In this document: positions 1-7,349 of the stretch, piece after piece
Layout: every line of letters begins with the position of its first letter
Numbering within the stretch: the stretch's first letter is position 1
Assembly: GCF_000982955.1 (NCBI RefSeq)
Contig: NZ_KQ058690.1
Location: 1 to 35,331, forward strand
Origin: Micromonospora sp. HK10
GTDB taxonomy: Bacteria; Actinomycetota; Actinomycetes; Mycobacteriales; Micromonosporaceae
Length of the DNA: 35,331 bases
Reading direction: 5' to 3'
Position numbers and translations under genes: made by a program
Notes under the pieces: generated by a model
Databases searched by the model: none
The model's input: the letters and a program-made list of their open reading frames with translations, nothing else
What the model was told of the DNA's origin: nothing

Positions 1-1164
1 CTGCCAGGCGGTGAGGTCGCCGGCGCCGGCGGGCGTGGCGGTCCAGGCCGCGAGCAGCCCGGCGTCGGCGGTGGCCAGCACGGCCGCGCGGAGCTGGCCG
101 TCGAGCAGCCGGCGCAGTCGCGCCACTCCCGGCGCGTCCGACCCGGGCAGCAGGGGACCGGCGTACGCCTGGAGCGCCCCCGCCGGGTCGCCGCGTTCCA
201 GCAGCTCGGTGACGGTACGGAAGTCGGCGCGCACGGCCGGCCGCAGCCGGTACGGGCGGGAGTCGAGGACGTCCTCGCCGAGTGCCCGGCGCAGCCGGGA
301 CAGTTCGGCGCGCAGGGTGACCGGGTGCAGCCGGTCGTCGCCGTACAGGTCGAGGCCGAGTTGCTCGCCGGTGCGCCCCTCCGGGTGTTCGGTCAGCAGC
401 ACCAGCAGTTCGCTGTGCCGGCGGCCGAGCCGGATCCGCCGGCCGCCGATGCGCAGCTGGGCCTCGTCCCGGCCGAGCGCGGCGACGTGCAGCACGTCCG
501 GCTCGGCGGGTGCCGCGCCGGCCAGCAGGAACGCCTCGGCGGCGCGGGCGGTGGCCCGGACCAGGGCCAGGCTCTGCGGGGTGGCCAGGTGGTCGCCCCC
601 GGTGATGTCGACGGCGCCGAGCAGCCGCCCGCTGATCGGGTCGTGGATCGGCGCGGCGGCGCAGGTCCAGCGCTGCACCGGCCGGACGAAGTGCTCGGTC
701 GCGAAGATCTGCACGCTGTGGTCGACGGCGAGGGCGGTGCCGGGCGCGTTGGTGCCGGCGTGTGCCTCGTCCCAGCGCGCGCCGGGCACGAAGTTCATCC
801 GCTCGGCGTGCCGGAGCACCCCGGGGTGCCCGTCCACCCAGAGCAGCCGCCCGTACGCGTCGCAGACCGCCATGAGGTGCGCGCCGTCCTGGGCGATGCC
901 GCCGAGCAGGTCGCGGAAGAGCGGCAGCACGCGGGCCAGCGGATGCCCGGCCCGGTAGCTCTCCAGCGCGTCGTCGGCGAGGTCGACCGGGGCGGTGGTC
1001 TCCGGGTCGAGCAGCGCGGACCGCTCCCAGGACCGGCGGACCACGTCGCGGACCCGCTCGGGCGTGGTGCCGGCGGTGAGGAACGCCTCGTGGGCGGCAC
1101 CGACCTGCGCGATCCGCTCGGCCGGATCGGCGCCGAACTCCAGGGCGAGCCACGGGTCGGTCAT
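1..1164 (-). CDS. GAF-domain transcriptional regulator, C-terminus cut by window edge
   Basis: The open frame runs from an ATG at 1164 to the window edge, giving 388 codons with no stop, so the C-terminus is missing. It begins MTDPWLALEFGADPAERI and has a strong GAGGAGGT ribosome site about 6 nt upstream. Residues about 90-215 look like the GAF ligand-binding domain of actinobacterial regulators (WVDGHPGVLRHAE, then DEAHAGTNAPGTAL, then AAPIHDPISGRLLGAVDIT). Residues about 225-300 resemble a winged-helix output segment (RRHSELLVLLTEHP, then HPVTLRAELSRLRRALG). Such GAF regulators are often found beside aldehyde or alcohol dehydrogenase genes, but none is adjacent here, so the ligand and target are unknown. 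It is divergent from the response-regulator operon. A perfect 7-bp inverted repeat lies just upstream of the start. Confidence 0.8.
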   Translation of the reverse strand, partial: MTDPWLALEFGADPAERIAQVGAAHEAFLTAGTTPERVRDVVRRSWERSALLDPETTAPVDLADDALESYRAGHPLARVLPLFRDLLGGIAQDGAHLMAVCDAYGRLLWVDGHPGVLRHAERMNFVPGARWDEAHAGTNAPGTALAVDHSVQIFATEHFVRPVQRWTCAAAPIHDPISGRLLGAVDITGGDHLATPQSLALVRATARAAEAFLLAGAAPAEPDVLHVAALGRDEAQLRIGGRRIRLGRRHSELLVLLTEHPEGRTGEQLGLDLYGDDRLHPVTLRAELSRLRRALGEDVLDSRPYRLRPAVRADFRTVTELLERGDPAGALQAYAGPLLPGSDAPGVARLRRLLDGQLRAAVLATADAGLLAAWTATPAGAGDLTAWQ

Positions 1165-1185
1165 CGGCGACCTCCTCGCGCCCAT

Positions 1186-1201
1186 GGTGACCCAGGTCAC
1201 C
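1186..1201. promoter_or_regulatory. Inverted repeat GGTGACC-CA-GGTCACC, candidate operator
   Basis: This is a perfect 7-bp inverted repeat with a 2-bp spacer, 22 bp upstream of the GAF-regulator start. Its position suggests an autoregulatory operator. That is inference from position and symmetry only. The rest of the 306-bp gap (1165-1470) is GC-rich. It includes two CTTA steps 11 bp apart (1400-1414) that could be an OmpR-type half-site pair for the divergent operon. No convincing -35/-10 pair was found. Confidence 0.4.
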
Positions 1202-1470
1202 GCTGATCGCCAACCGGCGCCGGGCCCGTCTCACCGCGAATCCCGGACCCTGGTCCCGGAGGCAGTGATCCGGCTCACCCGGGCGGCTCGCACCGGGCCC
1301 CTGCGGCGGGACGAACGCCGCAGCCGGCGCACTGGGTGACACCCTTTCCGAGCTGGGGTTGTTCCGGCCCCGCTGGAGTGGAGGATGGCTGCGGCGGCGC
1401 TTACGGAACCCTTATCTCCGGCCTGGGACCGTAGGTGGCACGGACGAGGAGCACGGGGGAGCGGAGCGCG

Positions 1471-2136
1471 GTGCGGGTACTGGTGGCGGACGACGAGCGG
1501 TTGCTGGCGGACACGGTCGCCGAAGGGCTGCGTCGGTTCTCGATGGCGGTCGACGTCTGCTACGACGGGGACGGCGCGCTGGAACGGATCGGGGTCAACC
1601 GGTACGACGTGGCCGTGCTGGACCGGGACATGCCCGGCGCCACCGGCGACGAGGTCTGCCGCAGCCTCGCCGGCTCCGCGGCAGGCACCCGGGTGCTGCT
1701 GCTCACCGCGGCCGCCGGGATCCGGGACCGGGTGATGGGGCTCGGGCTCGGCGCCGACGACTACCTGACCAAGCCGTTCGCCTTCGCCGAACTGGTGGCC
1801 CGGGTGCAGGCGCTGGGCCGGCGGTCCGCCCCGGCGGTGCCCCCGGTGCTGGAGCGGCACGGGGTGGTGCTCGACGTGGCCCGGCACACGGTAAGCCGGG
1901 ACGGGCGGGCGCTGGGCCTGAGCCCCAAGGAGTTCGCCGTCCTGCACGTGCTGATGCGGGCCGGTGGCGGCGTGGTCAGCGCCGAGGAACTGCTGGAACA
2001 GGCCTGGGACGAGTTCGCCGACCCGTTCACCAACGCGGTCCGGGTCACCGTGATGACGTTGCGCAAGAAGCTCGGCCAGCCGTCGGTCATCCACACGGTG
2101 CCGAAGGCCGGTTACCGGATCGGCGAGCCAGCGTGA
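1471..2136 (+). CDS. OmpR/PhoB-family response regulator (VanR-like position)
   Basis: This is a two-domain response regulator of 221 aa. The receiver domain has the acidic pair D7/D8 (VADDE), phospho-acceptor D51 (VAVLDRDMPG), T79 (LLLT) and K101 (YLTKPF). The C-terminal winged helix (about 130-221) has the usual LSPKEFAVLHVLMRAGG, then VMTLRKKL, then VPKAGYRI signature. The GTG at 1471 is preferred because it places VRVLVADDE at the N-terminus with GGGGGAG upstream; an earlier GTG at 1435 is possible. Its stop overlaps the kinase start by 4 nt (GTGA), so the pair is translationally coupled. The downstream PLP enzyme, ligase and dipeptidase suggest it controls a VanRS-type cell-wall response. 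That role is inferred from context. Confidence 0.88.
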   Translation: MRVLVADDERLLADTVAEGLRRFSMAVDVCYDGDGALERIGVNRYDVAVLDRDMPGATGDEVCRSLAGSAAGTRVLLLTAAAGIRDRVMGLGLGADDYLTKPFAFAELVARVQALGRRSAPAVPPVLERHGVVLDVARHTVSRDGRALGLSPKEFAVLHVLMRAGGGVVSAEELLEQAWDEFADPFTNAVRVTVMTLRKKLGQPSVIHTVPKAGYRIGEPA

Positions 2137-3185
2137 GCCCCCGCCGCCGGGTCCTGCTGGTCGGGGTGCTCGCGCTGCTCGCCGGGTTCCTGCTGCCCAA
2201 CCTGGTCAAGTGGCTGCTCGAACTGGTGTGGTGGCGGGCCCAGCAGTTCTGCGGGCTGGCCACGATCGGCGCGGTGTGCGAACCGGCCCGCCCGTTCGTG
2301 CCGCTGCTGCCCCTGCTCACCGAGCTGGCGCTGCTGGTGGCCGTCGGGGTCGCGGTGTGGGCGGGGGCCCGCTGGTGCCTGCGCCCGGTGCGCGACCTCG
2401 CCGACCCGATCGCCAACCTCGGCCCGCAGAACCTCGGCTACCGGATCCGCCGTCCGGGCCGCGACGAGCTGGCCCGGCTCTCCCGGGCGATCGACGACAT
2501 GATGGACCGGGTCACCGCCGGCTACGAGGGGCAGCGGCGGTTCGCCGCGAACGCCTCGCACGAGCTGCGTACGCCGCTGGCGGTGCAGCGGACCCTGATC
2601 GAGGTGGGCATGGCCCAGTCGCTCACCGGCGAACAGCTCGACCTGCTCACCGCCCAACTGCTGGCCACCAACGAGCGTAACGAGCGGCTCATCGAAGGGC
2701 TGCTCGCGCTCAGCGAGAGCGACCAGGGGCTGCGCTCCGCGACCCCGCAGCGCCTCGACGAGATCGTCGGCACCGTGCTGGCCGCGTACGCGGACCGCGC
2801 CGCCCAGGCCGGGGTCACGGTGGAGAGCCAGCTGGCGCCGCGACTCGTGCCGGGCGAGCGGGTGCTGCTGGAGCGCCTGGTCACGAACCTGGTGGAGAAC
2901 GGGATCAAGTACAACCGGCCGGGCGGTCGGCTCACCGTCACGGTCGGCGGGAACCCGGCGCTCACCGTGGTCAACACCGGCCAGACCGTGCCGGGCGAGG
3001 CGGTCGCCGGGCTCTTCGAACCGTTCCGGCGCCTGGCCCGGGACCGGACCAACCAGGGCGGCGGGGCCGGGCTCGGCCTGGCCATCGCCCGCTCGATCAC
3101 CCAGGCGCACGGCGGCATCATCGCCGCCCGGCCGGGCGAGGACGGCGGCCTACGGGTCGACGTCCAGCTACCCGCCCTGACCTGA
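2133..3185 (+). CDS. Membrane sensor histidine kinase (VanS-like position)
   Basis: This 350-aa sensor kinase partners the upstream regulator. Two hydrophobic segments (about 7-30 and 56-80) flank a short extracytoplasmic stretch of about 30 residues with two cysteines (C40, C49), which could form a disulfide. A HAMP-like linker (LRPVRDLADPIANL) follows, then the HisKA H-box with H143 (ANASHELRTPLA), the N-box (LVTNLVENGIKYN) and the G-box (GGGAGLGLAIARS). The GTG at 2133 overlaps the regulator stop. The tiny sensor loop is like those of kinases that sense cell-envelope events at or in the membrane, VanS proteins included. The signal cannot be read from the sequence. The next gene starts about 100 bp downstream. 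Confidence 0.88.
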   Translation: MSPRRRVLLVGVLALLAGFLLPNLVKWLLELVWWRAQQFCGLATIGAVCEPARPFVPLLPLLTELALLVAVGVAVWAGARWCLRPVRDLADPIANLGPQNLGYRIRRPGRDELARLSRAIDDMMDRVTAGYEGQRRFAANASHELRTPLAVQRTLIEVGMAQSLTGEQLDLLTAQLLATNERNERLIEGLLALSESDQGLRSATPQRLDEIVGTVLAAYADRAAQAGVTVESQLAPRLVPGERVLLERLVTNLVENGIKYNRPGGRLTVTVGGNPALTVVNTGQTVPGEAVAGLFEPFRRLARDRTNQGGGAGLGLAIARSITQAHGGIIAARPGEDGGLRVDVQLPALT

Positions 3186-3286
3186 CCCACCCCGCACCAC
3201 CCTCCGGGAGTCGCCGACACGGCCTCCCGCGATGACCCCTGCCCCGAAACGACCGACGGCGTGCGACGCCGGGAGAGGAGACCGCG

Positions 3287-5503
3287 GTGCCGACCCGTAC
3301 CGATCAATCCGGGCCGCCGGCCGGCCGGCTGCTCTGGGCCGACGTGGCCAAGGGCGCCTGCATCATCCTCGTGGTGCTCTGGCACGTCATCGTCAAGCAC
3401 TACCTGCAGATCGACTGGCGGCTCGACCTGCCGCTGCCGGGCGCCTGGGGGCTGTTCGGCGAGCAACTGCTCCCGCTGCGGATGCCGCTCTTCTTCACCA
3501 TCTCCGGGATCTTCGCGGCGCACGCGGTGGTCCGGCCGTGGCGGGTCGCGACCCGCCCCCGGATCGCCCGCAACCTCTACCTCTACGCCACCTGGCTGCT
3601 CATCCACACCGCCCTGCTGGCCCTCGCACCGGGCTTCCCCACCGACCGCGCCACCAGCCTCGGCGGCCTGCTCGCCCAGCTCACCGTCACCCCTTCCAAT
3701 CTCTGGTACCTGTACGCCCTGGCGCTCTACTTCGCGTTGGCCAAGGCGCTGCGCCGGCTCCACCCGGCGGTGCTGCTGGCCGGCGCGGGCGTGCTCTCCG
3801 CGCTCGCGGCGACCGGCCTGCTGGACGGTCCCGGCAACCGCGGGCAGGTCTACCAGAACCTGGTGTTCTTCCTGGCCGGCGTGCACGCGCGGGGACACCT
3901 TCAGCGCTGGGCGGCGAGCGCCACCGCGCGCCGGCTCGCCGCGGTCGGTGCCGCGTACGCCGCCGTGCTGGCCGGCATGGCGCTGGCCGGGGCCGCGGGC
4001 TGGCCGGGGGTGCGGCTGCTGGTGTCGGCCGTCGCGGTGGCGTTCGGCCTCACCGCGGCGGCCCGGCTGGCGAAGCTTCCGGTGGTCGGGGCGGCGCTGG
4101 CCCGGCTCGGCCGCCGCACCCTGCCGATCTACGTGCTGCACATGCCGGTGCTGGCGCTGCTGCACCGGTTCCTCGCCGGCCCGGTCGCCGAGCTGAACGG
4201 ACCGGGGCGGCTGCTGCTGGCGGCCGGCTATCCGGCCCTGCTCACCGCGGTGGTGCTGGTGCTCAGCCTGGCCGTCCACTGCGGACTCACCGCCGCCGGC
4301 GCGCGCTGGATCTTCGACCTGCCCGGCCGCGCGCGGGCAGACCACCTGCCCCGCCCCGCGCCGGTGGACCACGACCTGCCCCGCCCCGCGCGGGCGGACC
4401 ACGACCCAGAAGGAGAAAGCATGTCCCGCAGCCACGCCCCGGCCCTGCCGGACCGGGCCAGCGTCGAGGAGGCCGCCCGGTGGCTGTCCGGCCGGGTGGT
4501 GCGTACCCCCGTGCTGAACAGCCCGGCGATCGACCGGCTGGCCGGCGCCCGGATCCTGCTGAAGGCGGAGAACCTCCAGACCGGGGGCTCCTACAAGATG
4601 CGCGGCGCGATGCTCGCGGTGGGTCGGCTCGCCGCCGCCGGCCACCACGGGGTGGTGGCGCAGAGCACCGGCAACCACGCGGTGGCGGTGGCCCTCGCCG
4701 CCCGCCGGCACGGCCTGGCCGCGACCGTGGTGCTGCCGGTCGACGCCGCGCCGGTCAAGGTGGCCCGGGCCCGGGCGGCCGGGGCGCGGGTCGTCCTGGC
4801 CGGCACCAGCGTCGAGGAGCGGCTGGCCGCCGCCCGCCAGGTCGCCGACACCGCCGGTCACCCGCTGGTCGACGCGTACGACCACCCGGACGTGGTGGCC
4901 GGGCAGGGCAGCGCCAGCCTGGAGCTGATCGAGGAGGCGGCGCGCGCCGGCACCCCGCTGGACGCGCTCGTGGTGCCGGTGGGCGGGGGCGGCGGCGTGG
5001 CCGGGGCCTGCCTGGCCGCCGCCGGCACCCCGATCGAGGTGTACGGCGTCGAGCCGGTCGGCTGCGACTCGCTGGCCCGCAGCCTCGCCGCCGGCCGGCC
5101 CACCCCGGTCGTGCCGGCCGCCACCATCGCCGACGGGCTCCGCCCGGGCTGCGTCGGGGAGCTGCCGTTCGCGGTGGCGCGGGACACCGTGCGGGGCGTC
5201 GTCCGGGTCGACGACGACGCGATCGCCGAGGCGTTCCGGCTGCTGCTGCTGGAGCTGAAGGTGCTCGTCGAGCCGTCCGGCGCGGCCGGGCTGGCCGGCG
5301 CGCTGCGGCTCGCCGCATGGCCGGTCGACCCCGGCTACCTCGGCGGCGCGCTGCGGCCGGACGACCCCGACGGCGGGCGAACAGAGCGGTACCGGACGGT
5401 CGGCGTGGTGCTGACCGGCGGGAACGTCGAGGCGGAACTGGTCGCCCGGTTGACGGCCGGGGTCGTCGCCGACCGGGCACGGATGGAAGGGGTGGCGGCG
5501 TGA
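3287..5503 (+). CDS. Acyltransferase-3 membrane domain fused to fold-type II PLP enzyme (serine racemase/dehydratase-like); VanT-like architecture
   Basis: One uninterrupted frame encodes 738 aa from a GTG at 3287, with GAGAGGAG about 6 nt upstream. Residues 1 to about 345 are a multi-pass (about ten helices) acyltransferase-3 domain starting with ADVAKGACIILVVLWH, as in NolL/fucose O-acetylase-like proteins. A linker of about 30 residues with two LPRPAP/LPRPAR repeats follows. From residue 379 comes a PLP domain: Schiff-base lysine 437 (GGSYKMRGA), an STGNH loop (T461), a glycine-rich phosphate loop (VGGGGGVAG) and an EPVGCDS segment near where serine racemase binds metal. Enterococcal VanT joins the same kind of membrane domain to an alanine-racemase-fold serine racemase; here the PLP fold is unrelated. 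L-Ser to D-Ser racemization at the membrane is inferred. Serine or threonine dehydration is the main alternative. An in-frame ATG with a strong ribosome site (4421) may also yield the PLP domain alone. The stop overlaps the ligase start. Confidence 0.82.
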   Translation: MPTRTDQSGPPAGRLLWADVAKGACIILVVLWHVIVKHYLQIDWRLDLPLPGAWGLFGEQLLPLRMPLFFTISGIFAAHAVVRPWRVATRPRIARNLYLYATWLLIHTALLALAPGFPTDRATSLGGLLAQLTVTPSNLWYLYALALYFALAKALRRLHPAVLLAGAGVLSALAATGLLDGPGNRGQVYQNLVFFLAGVHARGHLQRWAASATARRLAAVGAAYAAVLAGMALAGAAGWPGVRLLVSAVAVAFGLTAAARLAKLPVVGAALARLGRRTLPIYVLHMPVLALLHRFLAGPVAELNGPGRLLLAAGYPALLTAVVLVLSLAVHCGLTAAGARWIFDLPGRARADHLPRPAPVDHDLPRPARADHDPEGESMSRSHAPALPDRASVEEAARWLSGRVVRTPVLNSPAIDRLAGARILLKAENLQTGGSYKMRGAMLAVGRLAAAGHHGVVAQSTGNHAVAVALAARRHGLAATVVLPVDAAPVKVARARAAGARVVLAGTSVEERLAAARQVADTAGHPLVDAYDHPDVVAGQGSASLELIEEAARAGTPLDALVVPVGGGGGVAGACLAAAGTPIEVYGVEPVGCDSLARSLAAGRPTPVVPAATIADGLRPGCVGELPFAVARDTVRGVVRVDDDAIAEAFRLLLLELKVLVEPSGAAGLAGALRLAAWPVDPGYLGGALRPDDPDGGRTERYRTVGVVLTGGNVEAELVARLTAGVVADRARMEGVAA
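4340..4407 (+). repeat. In-frame tandem repeat in the linker (about 2.4 copies of 27-30 bp)
   Basis: GACCAC...CTGCCCCGCCCCGCGC units begin at 4340 (27 bp), 4367 (30 bp) and 4397 (partial). They encode the DH-LPRPA repeats of the linker between the membrane and PLP domains. All steps are multiples of three, so the frame is kept whatever the copy number. Slippage at such a repeat is one way an original stop codon between two genes could have been lost. Confidence 0.75.
4410..4423 (+). promoter_or_regulatory. Internal ribosome binding site and ATG for the PLP domain
   Basis: AAGGAG (4410-4415) lies 5 nt before an in-frame ATG (4421) that begins MSRSHAPALPDRASVEEAA, the natural N-terminus of a stand-alone fold-type II PLP enzyme of 360 aa. 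It is one of the best ribosome sites in the window. This suggests either a recently fused pair of genes or one locus that makes both a membrane-bound and a free PLP enzyme. Confidence 0.65.
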
Positions 5504-6636
5504 GTGGTGCTGCGGTACGGATCGGTGTCCTGTTCGGTGGCCCGTCGGCGGAGCACGAGGTCTCCTGCGCCTCGGCGCTCGGCGTGGCCCGGGCCCTGGC
5601 CGAGCGGGGACACCAGGTGGTCGCGCTCGGGATCGACCGGGACGGGACGCTGCGGCTGGTGCCGGAGCCGGTGCTCGCGGGGCACCTCGCGAGCGTGGCC
5701 GCCGGGCGGGCCATCGACGACCGGCTGCCGGTGACCGGGCCGCCCGTCGAGCTGCGCCGCGGCAGCCGTGCCGGCACGGTCGCGGTCACCGCCGCCGACG
5801 CGCCGGCCAGCCGGTACGTCGAGCTGGACGTGGCCTTCCCGGTGCTGCACGGCCCGTACGGCGAGGACGGCGTGGTGCAGGGGCTGCTCGAATCGCTCGG
5901 CGTGCCGTACGTCGGGTGCGGCATCCTCTCCTCCGCCGTGGGGATGGACAAGGTGGCAATGAAGCGGGCGCTGCGGGCCGAGGGCGTGCCCACCACCCCG
6001 CACGTCTGGTTCGACGCCGCGACCTGGCGGGCCGCCGAGGACCCGGAGAAGCTGGTCGTCGGGCTGCGCTGGCCGCTGTTCGTCAAGCCGGCCCGGATGG
6101 GCTCCTCGATCGGGATCTCCCGGGTGGCCGAGGGCGACGATCTGGTGGCGGCGGTCGAGGAGGCGCTCCGGCACGACCAGGTGGTGCTGGTCGAGCAGGG
6201 GGTGACCGGCCGCGAGTTGGAGTGCGGCGTGCTGGGTGGCTGGCGTCCGGAGGCGTCGGCGGTCGGCGAGGTCCGGGTCACCGGCGGCTGGTTCGACTAC
6301 CGGCAGAAGTACTTCGGCGACGCCGATCCGATGATCGTGCCGGCGCAGCTGCCCGCCGAGATCACCGAGCGAATCCGCGAGCTGTCGGTCCGGGCCTTCA
6401 CGGCGATCGGCGGCTGGGGCCTGGCCCGGGTCGATTTCCTCTACGACGAGACGGCCGGCGAGGTGTTCGTCAACGAGCTGAACACGCTGCCCGGCTTCAC
6501 GGCGCACTCCATGTACCCGAAGGTGTGGGCGGCGTCCGGCGTCGACTATCCCGAGGTGGTGGACCGCCTGGTGGCGCTCGCCTTCGCGCGGCACGCGGCC
6601 CGGCCGGGCGTACGCCCCGCTGGTGGTGCGGCATGA
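5500..6636 (+). CDS. D-alanine--D-alanine ligase family protein (ATP-grasp)
   Basis: This 378-aa ATP-grasp ligase joins D-Ala to D-Ala or another D-amino or hydroxy acid in peptidoglycan precursor synthesis. Visible motifs are the N-terminal GGPSAEHEVS with E18, LHGPYGEDG, MDKVAMK, FVKPARMGSSIG, an omega-loop KY pair (K270, Y271 in FDYRQKY), R310 (ARVDFL) and the metal-site NELNTLPGFT. The C-terminal half reads most like DdlA-type enzymes. The omega-loop tyrosine and L314 are D-Ala-D-Ala-like. D-Ala-D-Lac and VanC D-Ala-D-Ser ligases often have Phe, and VanC2 has Arg, at these places. The GTG start overlaps the upstream stop and the TGA overlaps the dipeptidase ATG. Being in a regulated operon with a dipeptidase suggests an accessory ligase, not the housekeeping Ddl. 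Confidence 0.9.
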   Translation: MSGAAVRIGVLFGGPSAEHEVSCASALGVARALAERGHQVVALGIDRDGTLRLVPEPVLAGHLASVAAGRAIDDRLPVTGPPVELRRGSRAGTVAVTAADAPASRYVELDVAFPVLHGPYGEDGVVQGLLESLGVPYVGCGILSSAVGMDKVAMKRALRAEGVPTTPHVWFDAATWRAAEDPEKLVVGLRWPLFVKPARMGSSIGISRVAEGDDLVAAVEEALRHDQVVLVEQGVTGRELECGVLGGWRPEASAVGEVRVTGGWFDYRQKYFGDADPMIVPAQLPAEITERIRELSVRAFTAIGGWGLARVDFLYDETAGEVFVNELNTLPGFTAHSMYPKVWAASGVDYPEVVDRLVALAFARHAARPGVRPAGGAA

Positions 6637-7268
6637 TCCTGCTCTCCGATCCCCGGGTCGCCGCGGTGTCCAGCCGGGACGACGGCGACCCGCTGGTCGA
6701 CCTGCGGGACCTGCCGGAGCTGCGGCTGGACGGCCGGGCCGCCGACCCGGCCGGGGCGTACGCCCGGGTGCGGCGCGGGGTCGCGGACCGGTTGCTGGCC
6801 GCGCAGCGCGCGCTGCCGGGCGGCCTGCGCCTGCTCGTCGTCGAGGGGTACCGGCCGTACCGGTCGCAGCTGGACATCTTCACCGGCTACCGGGACGAGT
6901 TGCGCCGGCGCTATCCGGACTGGTCGCCGGAGCGGCTGCACCGGGAGACCACCAAGTTCGTCTCGCCGGTCGAGGTGGCGCCGCACAGCACCGGCGGGGC
7001 CGTGGACCTCACCCTCTGTGACGCCGACGGCATCGAGCTGGACATGGGCACGGCGCTTGACGCCACCCCGGAGGAGAGCGCCGACGCCTGCTTCACCGCG
7101 GCCCGGCACATCCCGGTGAGCGCGTGGCGGAACCGGCAGGTCCTGGTGGCCGCGCTGAGCGGGGCGGGGCTGGTGAACTACCCGACCGAGTGGTGGCACT
7201 GGTCCTACGGCGACCGGTACTGGGCGCTGCTCAGCGGAGCGCCGCACACCCGTTACGGTCCGTTGTGA
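6633..7268 (+). CDS. vanX: VanX-type D-Ala-D-Ala dipeptidase (M15D zinc peptidase)
   Basis: This 211-aa cytoplasmic zinc dipeptidase is close to VanX in length (202 aa). The active site can be read directly: R74 (VVEGYRPYR), H118 and D125 (HSTGGAVDLTL), E186 and H189 (EWWHWSYGD). The H-D spacing of 7 and E-H spacing of 3 match VanX (H116/D123, E181/H184). The EWWH form points to M15D dipeptidases rather than VanXY or VanY carboxypeptidases. In resistance clusters VanX removes normal D-Ala-D-Ala so that precursors ending in D-Lac or D-Ser accumulate. The ATG overlaps the ligase stop (ATGA). It is the last gene of the coupled run. No signal peptide is seen. Confidence 0.92.
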   Translation: MILLSDPRVAAVSSRDDGDPLVDLRDLPELRLDGRAADPAGAYARVRRGVADRLLAAQRALPGGLRLLVVEGYRPYRSQLDIFTGYRDELRRRYPDWSPERLHRETTKFVSPVEVAPHSTGGAVDLTLCDADGIELDMGTALDATPEESADACFTAARHIPVSAWRNRQVLVAALSGAGLVNYPTEWWHWSYGDRYWALLSGAPHTRYGPL

Positions 7269-7290
7269 TTCGTAGGCCCGACTGAACGGT

Positions 7291-7330
7291 CCGGCCGTCC
7301 CGTCCGTACCAGGCGTCGAACGGGACCACC
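7291..7330 (+). terminator. Possible stem-loop after the dipeptidase gene
   Basis: GTCCCGT (7297-7303) pairs with ACGGGAC (7320-7326). The stem extends by CCGG/CCGG across a 2x2 internal loop. It has no T-run, which is usual in actinomycetes. It is the only candidate for separating the Van-like operon from the secreted protein gene. Confidence 0.35.
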
Positions 7331-7349
7331 GGACGACGGGAGTGACAAC

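Noticed and set aside
2522..4885. Very long open frame on the minus strand opposite the kinase, acyltransferase and PLP domain
   Set aside because: Its translation is low-complexity Arg/Gly/Pro/His-rich and it is antisense to well-recognised domains; typical of GC-rich shadow frames.
5500..7268. Reading the ligase and dipeptidase as a VanA/VanB-type D-Ala-D-Lac system
   Set aside because: No vanH-type dehydrogenase, and the ligase keeps the Lys-Tyr omega-loop pair instead of the features of D-Lac ligases.
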